Shown: positions 26,604 through 34,936 of the stretch, piece after piece
Position numbering within the stretch: position 1 is the stretch's first letter
Layout of the letters: each line of letters starts with the position of its first letter
From: UBA1764 sp045642565
GTDB taxonomy: Bacteria; Bacillota; Clostridia; Peptostreptococcales; Anaerovoracaceae
Assembly: GCA_045642565.1 (NCBI GenBank)
Contig: JAZUJE010000017.1
Span: 3,197-67,196 of the forward strand
Direction of reading: 5' to 3'
DNA: 64,000 nucleotides
The notes under the pieces: generated by a model
Database searches by the model: none
The model's input: the letters and a program-made list of their open reading frames with translations, nothing else
What the model was told of the DNA's origin: nothing
Program-made: the position numbers and the translations under genes

Positions 26604-27877
26604 TACTTTTTCTTTTTCTTATTTAATGAATCTAAATATGATTTAAATGCAGCTTCTTGTCCTCTTTCATTTGGCTCATAGTATCTTGTACCAACCAAAT
26701 TATCAGGAAGATATTGTTGATCTACCCAGGCGTCAGGATAGCTGTGTGGGTATTTATAATCTAAACCTCGCCCAAGCTTTTCAGCACCCCTATAATGATT
26801 ATCCATTAAGTTTGCCGGGACATTATCAATTTTTTTATTTCTTACATCATCAAGAGCTTTATCAATTCCCATAATTACAGAGTTAGATTTTGGACATGAA
26901 GCAAGTAAAACAACCGCTTCAGCAAGCATAATTCTTGCTTCCGGGAACCCTACCATTTGAGATGCCTGAATGCATGATGTAACAACTGATATAGCATTTG
27001 GATAAGCCATACCAACATCTTCTGATGCAATCACCATTAGCCTCCTACCTATTGTAAGAATATCAGCATCAGCTTCAATTAGTCGGGCAAGGTAGTGCAA
27101 GCCAGCATCAGGGTCACTACCTCTAAGAGATTTTTGAAGAGCTGATAATAAATTATATTTATCTTCACTTCTATCATAAAAAGTAGTCTGCCTTTGCATA
27201 GCTTCGCCAACCAAATCAAGTGTAAGCTTATTGCCCGTCATATTATCCGCAACAAAGCCTAAAGTATCCAGCGCAATCCTTGCATCGCCATTACTTCTAT
27301 CTGCAATCATATTAAGAGCATCATCGTCCCAGGTTAGTTTTAGCTTACCGAGACCCCTATCCTTATCTACAAGTGCATGTTCAAGAATTGCAACGATGTC
27401 ATCATTTTCAAGCCTTTTAAACTCATATATTGCTCTGACTCTGGAAAGTATCGCATTATTAATAGAAAAATACGGATTTTCTGTTGTGCTTCCAATAAAT
27501 CTTACAATGCCATCTTCAATTGCTTGCAGCAAACTATCCTGTTGCAGCTTGTTCCATCTGTGAAATTCATCAACATAAAGATAAACTGTCGCTTTTTCAA
27601 GCCCTTGAGATTTTACTTTTGCAATTTCTAAAACTTCCTTAAGCTCTTTTATACCACAAACGCTTGCATTAAGCTCAAAAAACTGTGCACCCAGCTCATT
27701 AACTATAATTCTTGCAAGTGTAGTTTTTCCGGTGCCAGAAGGACCAAAGAAAATTGCAGATTCAAAGGTCTTGTTTTTAATTGAATTGTAGAGTAAAGAC
27801 CCCGGAGCCATAAAATGCTTTTGTCCGTAAAAATCAGACAGTTTTTGAGGTCTCATTCTTGTAGAAAGTGGAATCAT
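26603..27877 (-). CDS. rarA: Replication-associated recombination protein RarA/MgsA
   Basis: 424 residues. AAA+ ATPase of the clamp-loader clade: MRPQKLSDFYGQKHFM, Walker A FFGPSGTGKTTLA, Walker B YLYVDEFHRWNK, sensor VRFIGSTTENPYFSIN, and the RarA C-terminal tetramerisation region (YPHSYPDAWVDQQYLP). It acts at stalled replication forks. Overlaps the ispH-rpsA start by one base and the pseudouridine synthase stop by four. Confidence 0.94.
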   Translation of the reverse strand: MIPLSTRMRPQKLSDFYGQKHFMAPGSLLYNSIKNKTFESAIFFGPSGTGKTTLARIIVNELGAQFFELNASVCGIKELKEVLEIAKVKSQGLEKATVYLYVDEFHRWNKLQQDSLLQAIEDGIVRFIGSTTENPYFSINNAILSRVRAIYEFKRLENDDIVAILEHALVDKDRGLGKLKLTWDDDALNMIADRSNGDARIALDTLGFVADNMTGNKLTLDLVGEAMQRQTTFYDRSEDKYNLLSALQKSLRGSDPDAGLHYLARLIEADADILTIGRRLMVIASEDVGMAYPNAISVVTSCIQASQMVGFPEARIMLAEAVVLLASCPKSNSVIMGIDKALDDVRNKKIDNVPANLMDNHYRGAEKLGRGLDYKYPHSYPDAWVDQQYLPDNLVGTRYYEPNERGQEAAFKSYLDSLNKKKKK

Positions 27878-28779
27878 CTTTTTCTTAATTTTTCTAAAAT
27901 ATTTAAAAATTCTTCAGGTGGGTCAATAGTAAATTCCATATATTCTCCGGTTCTCGGATGGATAAATCCAAGAATCTTTGCATGGAGCATCTGTCCTGTT
28001 AGTCCAAATGCTTGTTTTGCAGGTCCATATACAGTATCCCCAAGCAATGGTCTATTTATACTTGCCATATGTACTCGAATTTGATGTGTACGGCCTGTTT
28101 CAAGTCTCGCTTCAAACAATGTAAAGCCATTATATCTTTCCAAAACTTTATAATGCGTTACTGCCCTTCTGCCATCTGGAATGATAGCCATACGAAGTCT
28201 GTTTTTAGGGTCTCTACCGATTGGAGCATCAATTGTGCCTTCATCAGAATTGAAACCAAAAAATGAAACTCCGACATAACGTCTTGTCATACTATGAGAT
28301 TCTAATTGCTCGGACAAACCTTTATGAGCTAAATCTGTTTTCGCACAAACCAATAGACCAGAAGTATCCTTATCAATCCGATGAACTATGCCAGGTCTTT
28401 GCATTCCGTTTATACCAGATAGATTTTTGCAATGATAAAGCAGTCCATTAACTAATGTACCGCTTTCATTCCCGGGCCCTGGATGAACAACTAAACCCTT
28501 GGGTTTATTAACAACAATTAAATCCTCATCTTCATAGATAATATCAAGTAGAATATTCTCCGGTAAAGTTTCTATGGACTTTGGCTCGGGCATGAGTATT
28601 GTAATCTCTTGCCCAGCTTTAAGTTTTTCATTCTTTTTTTTAACAGAAACACGACCTTCTTCAATCAATTTTTGTATAAAAGAACGTGATGTTTCCTCCA
28701 TTAAAGAAGAAAGGACAGAGTCAATCCTCTGGCCTTCCTGATTTTCATTGATTATAAATTTAATAAGTTCTTCGCTCAT
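27874..28779 (-). CDS. RluA-family pseudouridine synthase with S4 domain
   Basis: 301 residues from ATG 28779, chosen because it overlaps the lspA stop as TAATG; the longer frame starts inside lspA. N-terminal S4 RNA-binding domain (QRIDSVLSSLMEETSRSFI) and RluA catalytic core with GIVHRIDKDTSGLLVCAKTD (catalytic Asp) and RTHQIRVHMASINRPLLGD. It isomerises uridines in rRNA, most like RluD; the exact target is not certain. Confidence 0.93.
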   Translation of the reverse strand: MSEELIKFIINENQEGQRIDSVLSSLMEETSRSFIQKLIEEGRVSVKKKNEKLKAGQEITILMPEPKSIETLPENILLDIIYEDEDLIVVNKPKGLVVHPGPGNESGTLVNGLLYHCKNLSGINGMQRPGIVHRIDKDTSGLLVCAKTDLAHKGLSEQLESHSMTRRYVGVSFFGFNSDEGTIDAPIGRDPKNRLRMAIIPDGRRAVTHYKVLERYNGFTLFEARLETGRTHQIRVHMASINRPLLGDTVYGPAKQAFGLTGQMLHAKILGFIHPRTGEYMEFTIDPPEEFLNILEKLRKR

Positions 28780-29219
28780 TATTTTTTCTTTGGAAATAAA
28801 ATAGCAATAGCAAACAGAATGCACCCGCATGTAATGGCAATATCAGCAACATTAAAAACAGGGATTACTTTAATATTTATGAAATCAACAACAAAACCAT
28901 TCATTACCCTATCAATTAAATTACCGATGCCACCACCAAGAATCAAGGATAGAGAAAAAAACTCAAATTTTGAAATTTTTTTCCTATCGACAATAGCATA
29001 AACAATTATTCCAATCATAACTACAAGTGTAAACAAAATAAGTAATAACTGTTTTCCTTGTAAAATGCTATATGCGGCGCCGTTGTTCTGTATATAGTAC
29101 AATTCGAAAAATTTGAAATTGCCAAAAGTAATACAATCAAAAAGCATCATATTACTTTTAACCCAAAGTTTTGATAATTGATCTAATACAACAATTAGAA
29201 TTGAAATAATAACAAACAT
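28779..29219 (-). CDS. lspA: Signal peptidase II (lipoprotein signal peptidase)
   Basis: 146 residues, four membrane helices. Catalytic aspartates in GGGIGNLIDRVMNGFVVDF and FNVADIAITCG. It cleaves prolipoproteins such as the TAXI-binding lipoprotein and the 31835-33166 lipoprotein in this window. One-base overlaps on both sides within the operon. Confidence 0.95.
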   Translation of the reverse strand: MFVIISILIVVLDQLSKLWVKSNMMLFDCITFGNFKFFELYYIQNNGAAYSILQGKQLLLILFTLVVMIGIIVYAIVDRKKISKFEFFSLSLILGGGIGNLIDRVMNGFVVDFINIKVIPVFNVADIAITCGCILFAIAILFPKKK

Positions 29220-29680
29220 TATCTGTCGCCAAACACATCCAAGTCAATACCATCAACCTGAGCAAGCTCATTTTGCAGCATAGCTTTTAAGCGAAGCTTA
29301 TAATTCTCAACTCTTTCGCGAAGCTTTGACTCTTCTGTCTTTAACTGAGAAATAGATTCAGTTGCTTGACGAATTTTAAGTTCTGCATCCAATTCAGCAT
29401 TTCTTACAAGAACTTCAGCTCTTTTTTCAGCGCTTTGAGCGATTTCATTCATCAATGCTTTAGCTGATTCTAAAGTAGTAATTACAGAGCCCTCTGTTGA
29501 CTTTACATCTTTAAGTCTGTTTTGTGCATCTTGAAGTTCGAATTCTAATTCCTCATTCTTTGCAATTAGTGTTTGATAATCGGAAATAATTTCATCCAAA
29601 AATTCATCCACTTCTTCTTCTTTGTAACCACGAACGCCTTTTGAAAATTCTTTGTTTTGAATATCTAGTGCTGTAAGCAT
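29219..29680 (-). CDS. divIVA: DivIVA-domain cell division/polarity protein
   Basis: 153 residues. The membrane-curvature N-terminus (MLTALDIQNKEFSKGVRGYK, EEEVDEFLDEI) is followed by a long coiled coil to the end. It localises to septa and poles. Standing directly after sepF and before lspA, it keeps the usual Gram-positive division cluster order. RBS GGGAG. Confidence 0.92.
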   Translation of the reverse strand: MLTALDIQNKEFSKGVRGYKEEEVDEFLDEIISDYQTLIAKNEELEFELQDAQNRLKDVKSTEGSVITTLESAKALMNEIAQSAEKRAEVLVRNAELDAELKIRQATESISQLKTEESKLRERVENYKLRLKAMLQNELAQVDGIDLDVFGDR

Positions 29681-29692
29681 AATGTTCTCCCT

Positions 29693-30157
29693 CTATCTCC
29701 AAGGATTTTTATAAGTTTCTGCTGCTTGTTTTTGATTATAAGCCACATCAACATTTTCTGGAGCAAAAACGAATATATTATTTGCAATCTTTTGAACATT
29801 TCCGTTCAGTGCATATGTAGCACCTGAAAGAAAATCGAAAATCTTACGAGCTACATCTGTTTCAAGATTTTCAAGATTAATAATAACTGGTTTCTTTGCC
29901 TTTAAGCTATCTACAAGCTTTGGGCTGTCATTAAACTCTGTAGGTTCTATCACAACCATCTTCATCTGATTTGTGTATTTTGATGTATTAGTTGTAACTG
30001 AAGCGGTTTCAACAGGTTTGTAAGGTCTTGCTTCAAGACGTTCAGATGCCGGAGTTATTTTTGTCATATCAGAACTTTTTTGTTCATCAAGCTCTTCATC
30101 TTCTTCAATTTCTTCTTCGATTCCTACAAGATCTTTAAATTTGGTCAGTATTCCCAT
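29693..30157 (-). CDS. sepF: Cell division protein SepF
   Basis: 154 residues. Acidic linker after an N-terminal amphipathic helix (MGILTKFKDLVGI) and a C-terminal SepF domain (PKLVDSLKAKKPVIINLENL, RKIFDFLSGATYALNG). It anchors FtsZ to the membrane. Twelve bases upstream of divIVA. Confidence 0.93.
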   Translation of the reverse strand: MGILTKFKDLVGIEEEIEEDEELDEQKSSDMTKITPASERLEARPYKPVETASVTTNTSKYTNQMKMVVIEPTEFNDSPKLVDSLKAKKPVIINLENLETDVARKIFDFLSGATYALNGNVQKIANNIFVFAPENVDVAYNQKQAAETYKNPWR

Positions 30158-30168
30158 GACATTTCTCC

Positions 30169-30816
30169 TTACTTATTTGCATAATCTCGTTCACCAAATA
30201 TAGCAGTTCCTATACGCACACATGTTGCACCTTCATCTACAGCAATTTCATAATCATTTGACATGCCCATTGATAAAGTGTCTATTTGTTCGCCAAACTG
30301 TAATTTCAGCTCATCAAAGATTTCTTTAACTTTATTAAAATATATCCTTACATCTTCCGGGTTCTTAACAGCAGGTGCTATATGCATCAATCCCCTTAAA
30401 TTTATATTCGGGAGTTTTGAAATCGAATGTGCTAATTCCATAACTTCACTTGGCGCAACTCCGAATTTCTGTACTTCTCCTGCAGCATTAACCTGAATCA
30501 GTATATTAACTTTGTTTGATGCCCTTTTTGATATCTCTTCGGCTAAGTGATATGAATCAACTGAATGAATCATATAAACTTTATCAACAATTTGCTTCAC
30601 CTTATTTGTTTGCAAATGTCCTATCAGATGCCATCTAACAGGTTTTACATAATCGTATTTAGACAAAATTTCCTGAACTTTGTTTTCCCCGATATCAGTA
30701 ATCCCACAATCAATAGCATTATTTATTTCTTCTACTGAGTGAGTTTTCGTTACGGCAATTAGCGTAACGCTTTCAGGAAGTTTCCCTCTAATCTCACTAA
30801 TTTTGGTTTGAAGCAT
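30169..30816 (-). CDS. yggS: YggS-family PLP homeostasis protein
   Basis: 215 residues. TLIAVTKTHSVEEINNAI with the PLP lysine, IGENKVQEI, WHLIGHLQTNKVKQI and LSMGMSNDYEIAVDEGAT. It binds PLP and affects amino-acid/keto-acid balance without known catalysis. Its start lies 20 bases inside the upstream gene. Confidence 0.94.
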   Translation of the reverse strand: MLQTKISEIRGKLPESVTLIAVTKTHSVEEINNAIDCGITDIGENKVQEILSKYDYVKPVRWHLIGHLQTNKVKQIVDKVYMIHSVDSYHLAEEISKRASNKVNILIQVNAAGEVQKFGVAPSEVMELAHSISKLPNINLRGLMHIAPAVKNPEDVRIYFNKVKEIFDELKLQFGEQIDTLSMGMSNDYEIAVDEGATCVRIGTAIFGERDYANK

Positions 30817-31735
30817 CTTTTAATATTTCATCATAAATACTAATAGTATTTACCGTGTCAGTTAGTCCGTCAGCCCTCAAAACAGAAAAGGTATCCGCGT
30901 ATACAACACTATTTACACCATCTGTATTAATAGCTTTTATCCTAGTAAAAACATAATCACCATCTATTTTTTTTACATAAACTCCAGGATTACCATTTTT
31001 CATGATAATTGCAGAGTTTGGAATGATTATGCCTTTATCATCTCTTAAAACAAAGTTTACCGTACATTGACGAATTTTATCATAATCGGCAAAATACTTT
31101 GATGTTGAAGCAATTACTAATGCCGTGTCATTATTCACTACAACTCGATTAATTTTTGCCAGGACGCTTCCCGTTTCGAATTCAATAGTAAACGATGATC
31201 CTTCAGAGTATTTGTCACTATCTTCTGCAGGTACAATTCCAACAATATACCAAGTATCACTGGTAATAAGCTTATAAATAGGATCTCCAGTTTTTACAGT
31301 TTCTTTAGTAATATTTTGTACATCAATTTGTGTTTTTTCATCACTCGCAATCAATGTGTCAACATTATCTAAAGTATCTGGCGTAAGAATACTTTCATAT
31401 CCATCGTAATAATAGCTTAAAACACCTGTTTCGGGACAATACACCGGAGTTGTTTCAGAACCATATATGTCCAAAATCTTAATACTCCGTCTCGTCTTTG
31501 TGTTGTTTTCAATATAATAATTTATGTTACCGCTATTTTCAGCATTGTAAACCTGTTCATCTCTGACAATTACCGCAGACACAGGCTCCACAATTCGCAT
31601 TTCACCATATTCAACAACAACCGTAGGTGTAAGTGCACCTGTTATTTCCGGAATTGTATATATAAATATATATAATGCAGCACAAAGCAGTACAAAGATT
31701 ATGCCTGCTATGATGGCTATTTTACGATATTTCAT
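30797..31735 (-). CDS. Membrane-anchored HlyD-like/adaptor-type protein of the sepF cluster
   Basis: 312 residues from ATG 31735; the longer frame would begin within the upstream terminator. One N-terminal membrane helix (IAIIAGIIFVLLCAALYIFI) is followed by an extracellular domain of beta character, including a lipoyl/biotinyl-like half (VSAVIVRDEQVYNAENSG, GVLSYYYDGYESILTP) as in HlyD-type adaptors. Comparable genes often precede yggS-sepF in Clostridia. The role is unknown. It heads the eight-gene operon and appears to be translated from a leaderless mRNA. Confidence 0.75.
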   Translation of the reverse strand: MKYRKIAIIAGIIFVLLCAALYIFIYTIPEITGALTPTVVVEYGEMRIVEPVSAVIVRDEQVYNAENSGNINYYIENNTKTRRSIKILDIYGSETTPVYCPETGVLSYYYDGYESILTPDTLDNVDTLIASDEKTQIDVQNITKETVKTGDPIYKLITSDTWYIVGIVPAEDSDKYSEGSSFTIEFETGSVLAKINRVVVNNDTALVIASTSKYFADYDKIRQCTVNFVLRDDKGIIIPNSAIIMKNGNPGVYVKKIDGDYVFTRIKAINTDGVNSVVYADTFSVLRADGLTDTVNTISIYDEILKDASNQN

Positions 31736-31742
31736 ACCAAAT

Positions 31743-31771
31743 ATTGTATCAAAAAAGCGATATATATTCAA
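31743..31771 (-). promoter_or_regulatory. Promoter of the yggS-sepF-ispH operon, overlapping the upstream terminator
   Basis: TTGAAT (31766-31771), 17-base spacer, TACAAT (31743-31748) on the minus strand; ATG follows after seven bases with no ribosome binding site. The -35 box occupies the loop of the terminator hairpin at 31753-31783. Confidence 0.6.
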
Positions 31772-31783
31772 TATATCGCTTTT
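31753..31783 (-). terminator. Terminator of the ylxM-ffh-trmD-lipoprotein operon
   Basis: A 13-bp perfect stem (AAAAGCGATATAT / ATATATCGCTTTT) with a 5-base loop and T-rich exit, about 50 bases past the lipoprotein stop. Confidence 0.75.
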
Positions 31784-31834
31784 AAATCTAAGAATTTGCA
31801 AAATCTCAAAATTTACAATTTTTTTATTAAATTA

Positions 31835-33166
31835 CTAATTCATCCATTTATTAATAAGCCCTTGATCTGTAACTGAAATGTCTGCACCTTTTAAATTATA
31901 AGAATCAGCATCAAATGCCCAAAAAACTTTGTATTGAGCAAATTCTGTAAATTCAACAAGCGTGTCACTATCGTACTCGCCTGCCATATCCACTTGCGGA
32001 TTAAGATTAATATTCAGTTTGCTGTTAATACTGTCCACACTATCTCCTATTTTAATTCCATTGAACAATTCACAACCTTCTGTCCAACAGCTTATACCAA
32101 AAATATAATTCTCATCTGTCGGATCTCCATATGTTTTACTTAAAAAATAGTACCCAAACGGATTATCGGTGTAATAGAACATATTAGCCCCATTGTTAAC
32201 ATACGAAGAAAAATTATATCCATATTGTGAAGTCACATAAGAGACCTGCTTACCAATTACAAGTGCCTCTCCCGATGTGAACCCCAACGACGGGGATTCA
32301 ACATTTTGATTTCCTTTTGTAGGATCGCTTACAATAATAGGTTCTGGTTCTATATTAATTTTACCAGTTAAAAAGTCTTCTTTGTCATATCGTTCATATT
32401 CACCATAAACCAACAGCTTATTCTCTTTTTCATCATATGTATCTTGCCTAATAATATAGCCATTTTCGTCACGAGTAATTATAGTTTTTTGAACATTATC
32501 ACCATATATTCTTCTTTGTACATTTGCAAATCCTTTATTATCAAATTCATATTCAAATTCATAAACTATAGTTTCCGTATTACTGTTATTAACTATAGTC
32601 TTTGCTTCTCTTATCAAAAGATTTGCATCATTATATTCATAATCAATAGTTGTAATAGTTCCATCTTCTGTTTGTTTAACACTCTTTATTTTATTTCCAG
32701 AAGCATCATAAGTATATTCAATACATTCAATTAAACTACCGTCATCACGATATGTACTGCAGCTTAGTACTCGCCACTCATTATCGTACTTTAAAATTTC
32801 ATATCCATCATCATATACATTAGCATCATTAGCAGGATTAGTACGCTTATATCCTTTTGATTCACGCGAAGAAGTATTAGGTTCTTCATATTCTATATAA
32901 TGATGTCCCGGAATCGCTTCAGTAAGTAAATATGTTTCATTCTTTGATTTATAAGCACCCGTTTCATAATATTCAGTATAAAAATACCATGTTGGGTTGT
33001 TATTTCCATCATAATCATACTCACGAATAGTAATATAATCATTTGGTTCAACTTGCGTGCTTGGACTTAAATCAGTTTTAGTCTCTACAGTAGCATACTT
33101 TGATGCACAACCAAAGAAAGTAAAAAACATCAATACGCATATTAGCAATGAGATAAATTTTTTCAT
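31835..33166 (-). CDS. Lipoprotein with YD/RHS-like repeats, function unknown
   Basis: 443 residues. Signal peptide with lipidated cysteine (LICVLMFFTFFGC). Residues from about 45 to 270 consist of YD-type repeats (EYDYDGNNNPTWYFYTE, YTYDASGNKIKSVKQTEDG, YEYNDANLLIREAK, DENGYIIRQDTYDEKENK) like those in RHS or wall-associated proteins. The C-terminal 130 residues form a separate domain (GEALVIGKQVSYVTSQYGYN, IFGISCWTEGCELFNGIKIG). It has an AGGG ribosome binding site 18 bases after trmD and may be co-transcribed with it. No toxin domain seen. Confidence 0.7.
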   Translation of the reverse strand: MKKFISLLICVLMFFTFFGCASKYATVETKTDLSPSTQVEPNDYITIREYDYDGNNNPTWYFYTEYYETGAYKSKNETYLLTEAIPGHHYIEYEEPNTSSRESKGYKRTNPANDANVYDDGYEILKYDNEWRVLSCSTYRDDGSLIECIEYTYDASGNKIKSVKQTEDGTITTIDYEYNDANLLIREAKTIVNNSNTETIVYEFEYEFDNKGFANVQRRIYGDNVQKTIITRDENGYIIRQDTYDEKENKLLVYGEYERYDKEDFLTGKINIEPEPIIVSDPTKGNQNVESPSLGFTSGEALVIGKQVSYVTSQYGYNFSSYVNNGANMFYYTDNPFGYYFLSKTYGDPTDENYIFGISCWTEGCELFNGIKIGDSVDSINSKLNINLNPQVDMAGEYDSDTLVEFTEFAQYKVFWAFDADSYNLKGADISVTDQGLINKWMN

Positions 33167-33184
33167 AATGTCACCCTATTACAT

Positions 33185-33925
33185 TCAAATACTATTTTTG
33201 ACTTTTTCCAAAATTTTTATTTCATCTTTGCTCAAGTCTTTATGATTAGTAATAAAACTATCAAACATATCCGGCCTGCGCTCTTTAGTCAATAATAAAG
33301 ATTGTTCAAATTGCCATAAATGAATTAATTTATGATTGCCGTTAAATAACAGCTCCGGAACTTCAATCCCCTCATATTCTCTTGGTTTAGTATATTGAGG
33401 ATATTCCAAAAGGCCGGAATAAATTGACTCTTCATTAAGAGATTCATTTGAGCCTAAAACTCCCGGGACAAGTCTGCTGACAGAATCAATCATAACCATG
33501 GCAGCAAGCTCGCCTCCAGTTAAAACGTAGTCACCAATAGAGACCTCTTCCATGTTCCAGTAATCAATAATTCGTTGATCTATGCCTTCATAATGTCCAC
33601 ACAATACTGTAATTTCTTCTTCTTTTGATAATTCTTCAATTAAAGATTGATTAAGGATTCGTCCTCTTGGAGACATATAAATAATTCTCTTTTTTCCCAA
33701 GTTTAACGATTTTAATGCATCAAAAGCCGGCTGACACAACATCACCATACCAGCGCCTCCGCCAAAAGGAGTATCATCTGTACGATTATGTTTGTCGGTA
33801 CTAAAATCCCGGATATTGATAATATTAATATCCAAAATTCCATTATCAACCGCTCTACCTAAAATGCTTTCGCTTGTAATCGGGGTGAACATTTCAGGGA
33901 ATTGTGTGAGAATATTAATTTTCAT
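33185..33925 (-). CDS. trmD: tRNA (guanine-37-N1) methyltransferase
   Basis: 246 residues. SPOUT knot motifs: MKINILTQFPEMFTP, DTPFGGGAGMVMLCQP, CGHYEGIDQRIIDY and VSIGDYVLTGGELAAMVMID. It makes m1G37 in tRNA and prevents frameshifting. One-base overlap with rimM, the conserved order rpsP-khpA-rimM-trmD. Confidence 0.96.
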   Translation of the reverse strand: MKINILTQFPEMFTPITSESILGRAVDNGILDINIINIRDFSTDKHNRTDDTPFGGGAGMVMLCQPAFDALKSLNLGKKRIIYMSPRGRILNQSLIEELSKEEEITVLCGHYEGIDQRIIDYWNMEEVSIGDYVLTGGELAAMVMIDSVSRLVPGVLGSNESLNEESIYSGLLEYPQYTKPREYEGIEVPELLFNGNHKLIHLWQFEQSLLLTKERRPDMFDSFITNHKDLSKDEIKILEKVKNSI

Positions 33926-34419
33926 TAAGAAAAAAGCCCTTCGATCACATGAATAACCATAACATTGTTATTGGTATCCACTTCTTTTATAAATTCTTTT
34001 ACTGCCGGAACCATATGCTCAGTTCCGCTTTCGTCCTTAATAACATATATATCCTGCGCAGGATTTTGAATCACATCAACAAGCTTACCTAAAACTTTAT
34101 TATCTTCACTAATGCAATTCATTCCAAGTAAATCTTGAACAAAATAAGTATCATCAGGAATATCCCAAAGCTTATCCTTGTCCAAGAACAATTCTTTATT
34201 TCTAAGAGTTTCTGCTACATTTCTATCAGGAGAAATATTTAACTTTAATACAACCATATTTTTCTGATAGCGAACTTTTTCTATTTCAGCTGGGATATCT
34301 TCAACCCAAAGTTCCTTTATAGCAGAAAAGCGGGTTTGCTCATCAGTATATGGGAACACCCGCACTTCTCCTCTTACCCCAACCGGGGCGGTTATTTTTC
34401 CGAGTTTAATTTTATCCAT
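33925..34419 (-). CDS. rimM: Ribosome maturation factor RimM
   Basis: 164 residues. KLGKITAPVGVRGEVRVFPY is the N-terminal beta-barrel signature and the C-terminal PRC-barrel follows (DDTYFVQDLLGMNCISED...HMVPAVKEFIKEVD). It helps 30S subunit assembly together with S16 and S21. One-base overlaps with khpA and trmD. Confidence 0.94.
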   Translation of the reverse strand: MDKIKLGKITAPVGVRGEVRVFPYTDEQTRFSAIKELWVEDIPAEIEKVRYQKNMVVLKLNISPDRNVAETLRNKELFLDKDKLWDIPDDTYFVQDLLGMNCISEDNKVLGKLVDVIQNPAQDIYVIKDESGTEHMVPAVKEFIKEVDTNNNVMVIHVIEGLFS

Positions 34420-34652
34420 TAGGATACAATCTCCACAATAACCTTCTTGTTTTGTTTTACGGCAGCAGCTTTTACAACAGTTCTAAGAGCTTTTGCTATA
34501 CGTCCCTGCTTGCCGATTACCTTGCCCATGTCCTTTTCCGCAACCTTCAGTTCAATTACAATTGAATCGCCTCTTGCGGGAAGTTCTCTAACATTAACTT
34601 CATCAGGGCTGCTTACTAAAGACTTGGCAATGGTTTCTACTAAACTTACCAT
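34419..34652 (-). CDS. khpA: KH-domain RNA-binding protein KhpA
   Basis: 77 residues, a single KH domain with the GxxG loop in MGKVIGKQGRIAKALRTV. In Gram-positives it pairs with KhpB to bind RNA. Conserved position between rpsP and rimM. Confidence 0.94.
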   Translation of the reverse strand: MVSLVETIAKSLVSSPDEVNVRELPARGDSIVIELKVAEKDMGKVIGKQGRIAKALRTVVKAAAVKQNKKVIVEIVS

Positions 34653-34667
34653 TGTGACTCCTTATCT

Positions 34668-34910
34668 TTATTCAATGATGCCTGCCTTCTTAAGAAGAGC
34701 TTTTGCTGTTTCTGTTGGTTGTGCGCCTGTTGCAAGCCACTTCTTTGCAGCCTCTGCATCAATATTGATTTCAACTGGCTTTGTAAGTGGATTATATGTA
34801 CCGATTTCTTCGATGCACTTTCCATCTCTTGCAGTTCTTTGATCAGCAACAACTACTCTGTAAAAAGGTGCCTTGTGTGCGCCCATTCTTCTTAATCTGA
34901 TTTTTACCAT
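34668..34910 (-). CDS. rpsP: 30S ribosomal protein S16
   Basis: 80 residues, typical S16 ([36 protein letters not shown]). Ribosome binding site AAAGGAGA. Second structural gene of the ylxM-ffh operon. Confidence 0.97.
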   Translation of the reverse strand: MVKIRLRRMGAHKAPFYRVVVADQRTARDGKCIEEIGTYNPLTKPVEINIDAEAAKKWLATGAQPTETAKALLKKAGIIE

Positions 34911-34936
34911 TTTCTTTCTCCTTTAATACTTAAAAC

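Noticed and set aside
28780..28830. Longer N-terminus of the pseudouridine synthase
   Set aside because: It lies inside lspA in another frame and has no S4-domain similarity; the TAATG overlap start is standard.
31736..31801. 22-residue N-terminal extension of the adaptor-like protein
   Set aside because: It would be encoded within the terminator hairpin and has no ribosome binding site; the membrane helix starts right after ATG 31735.
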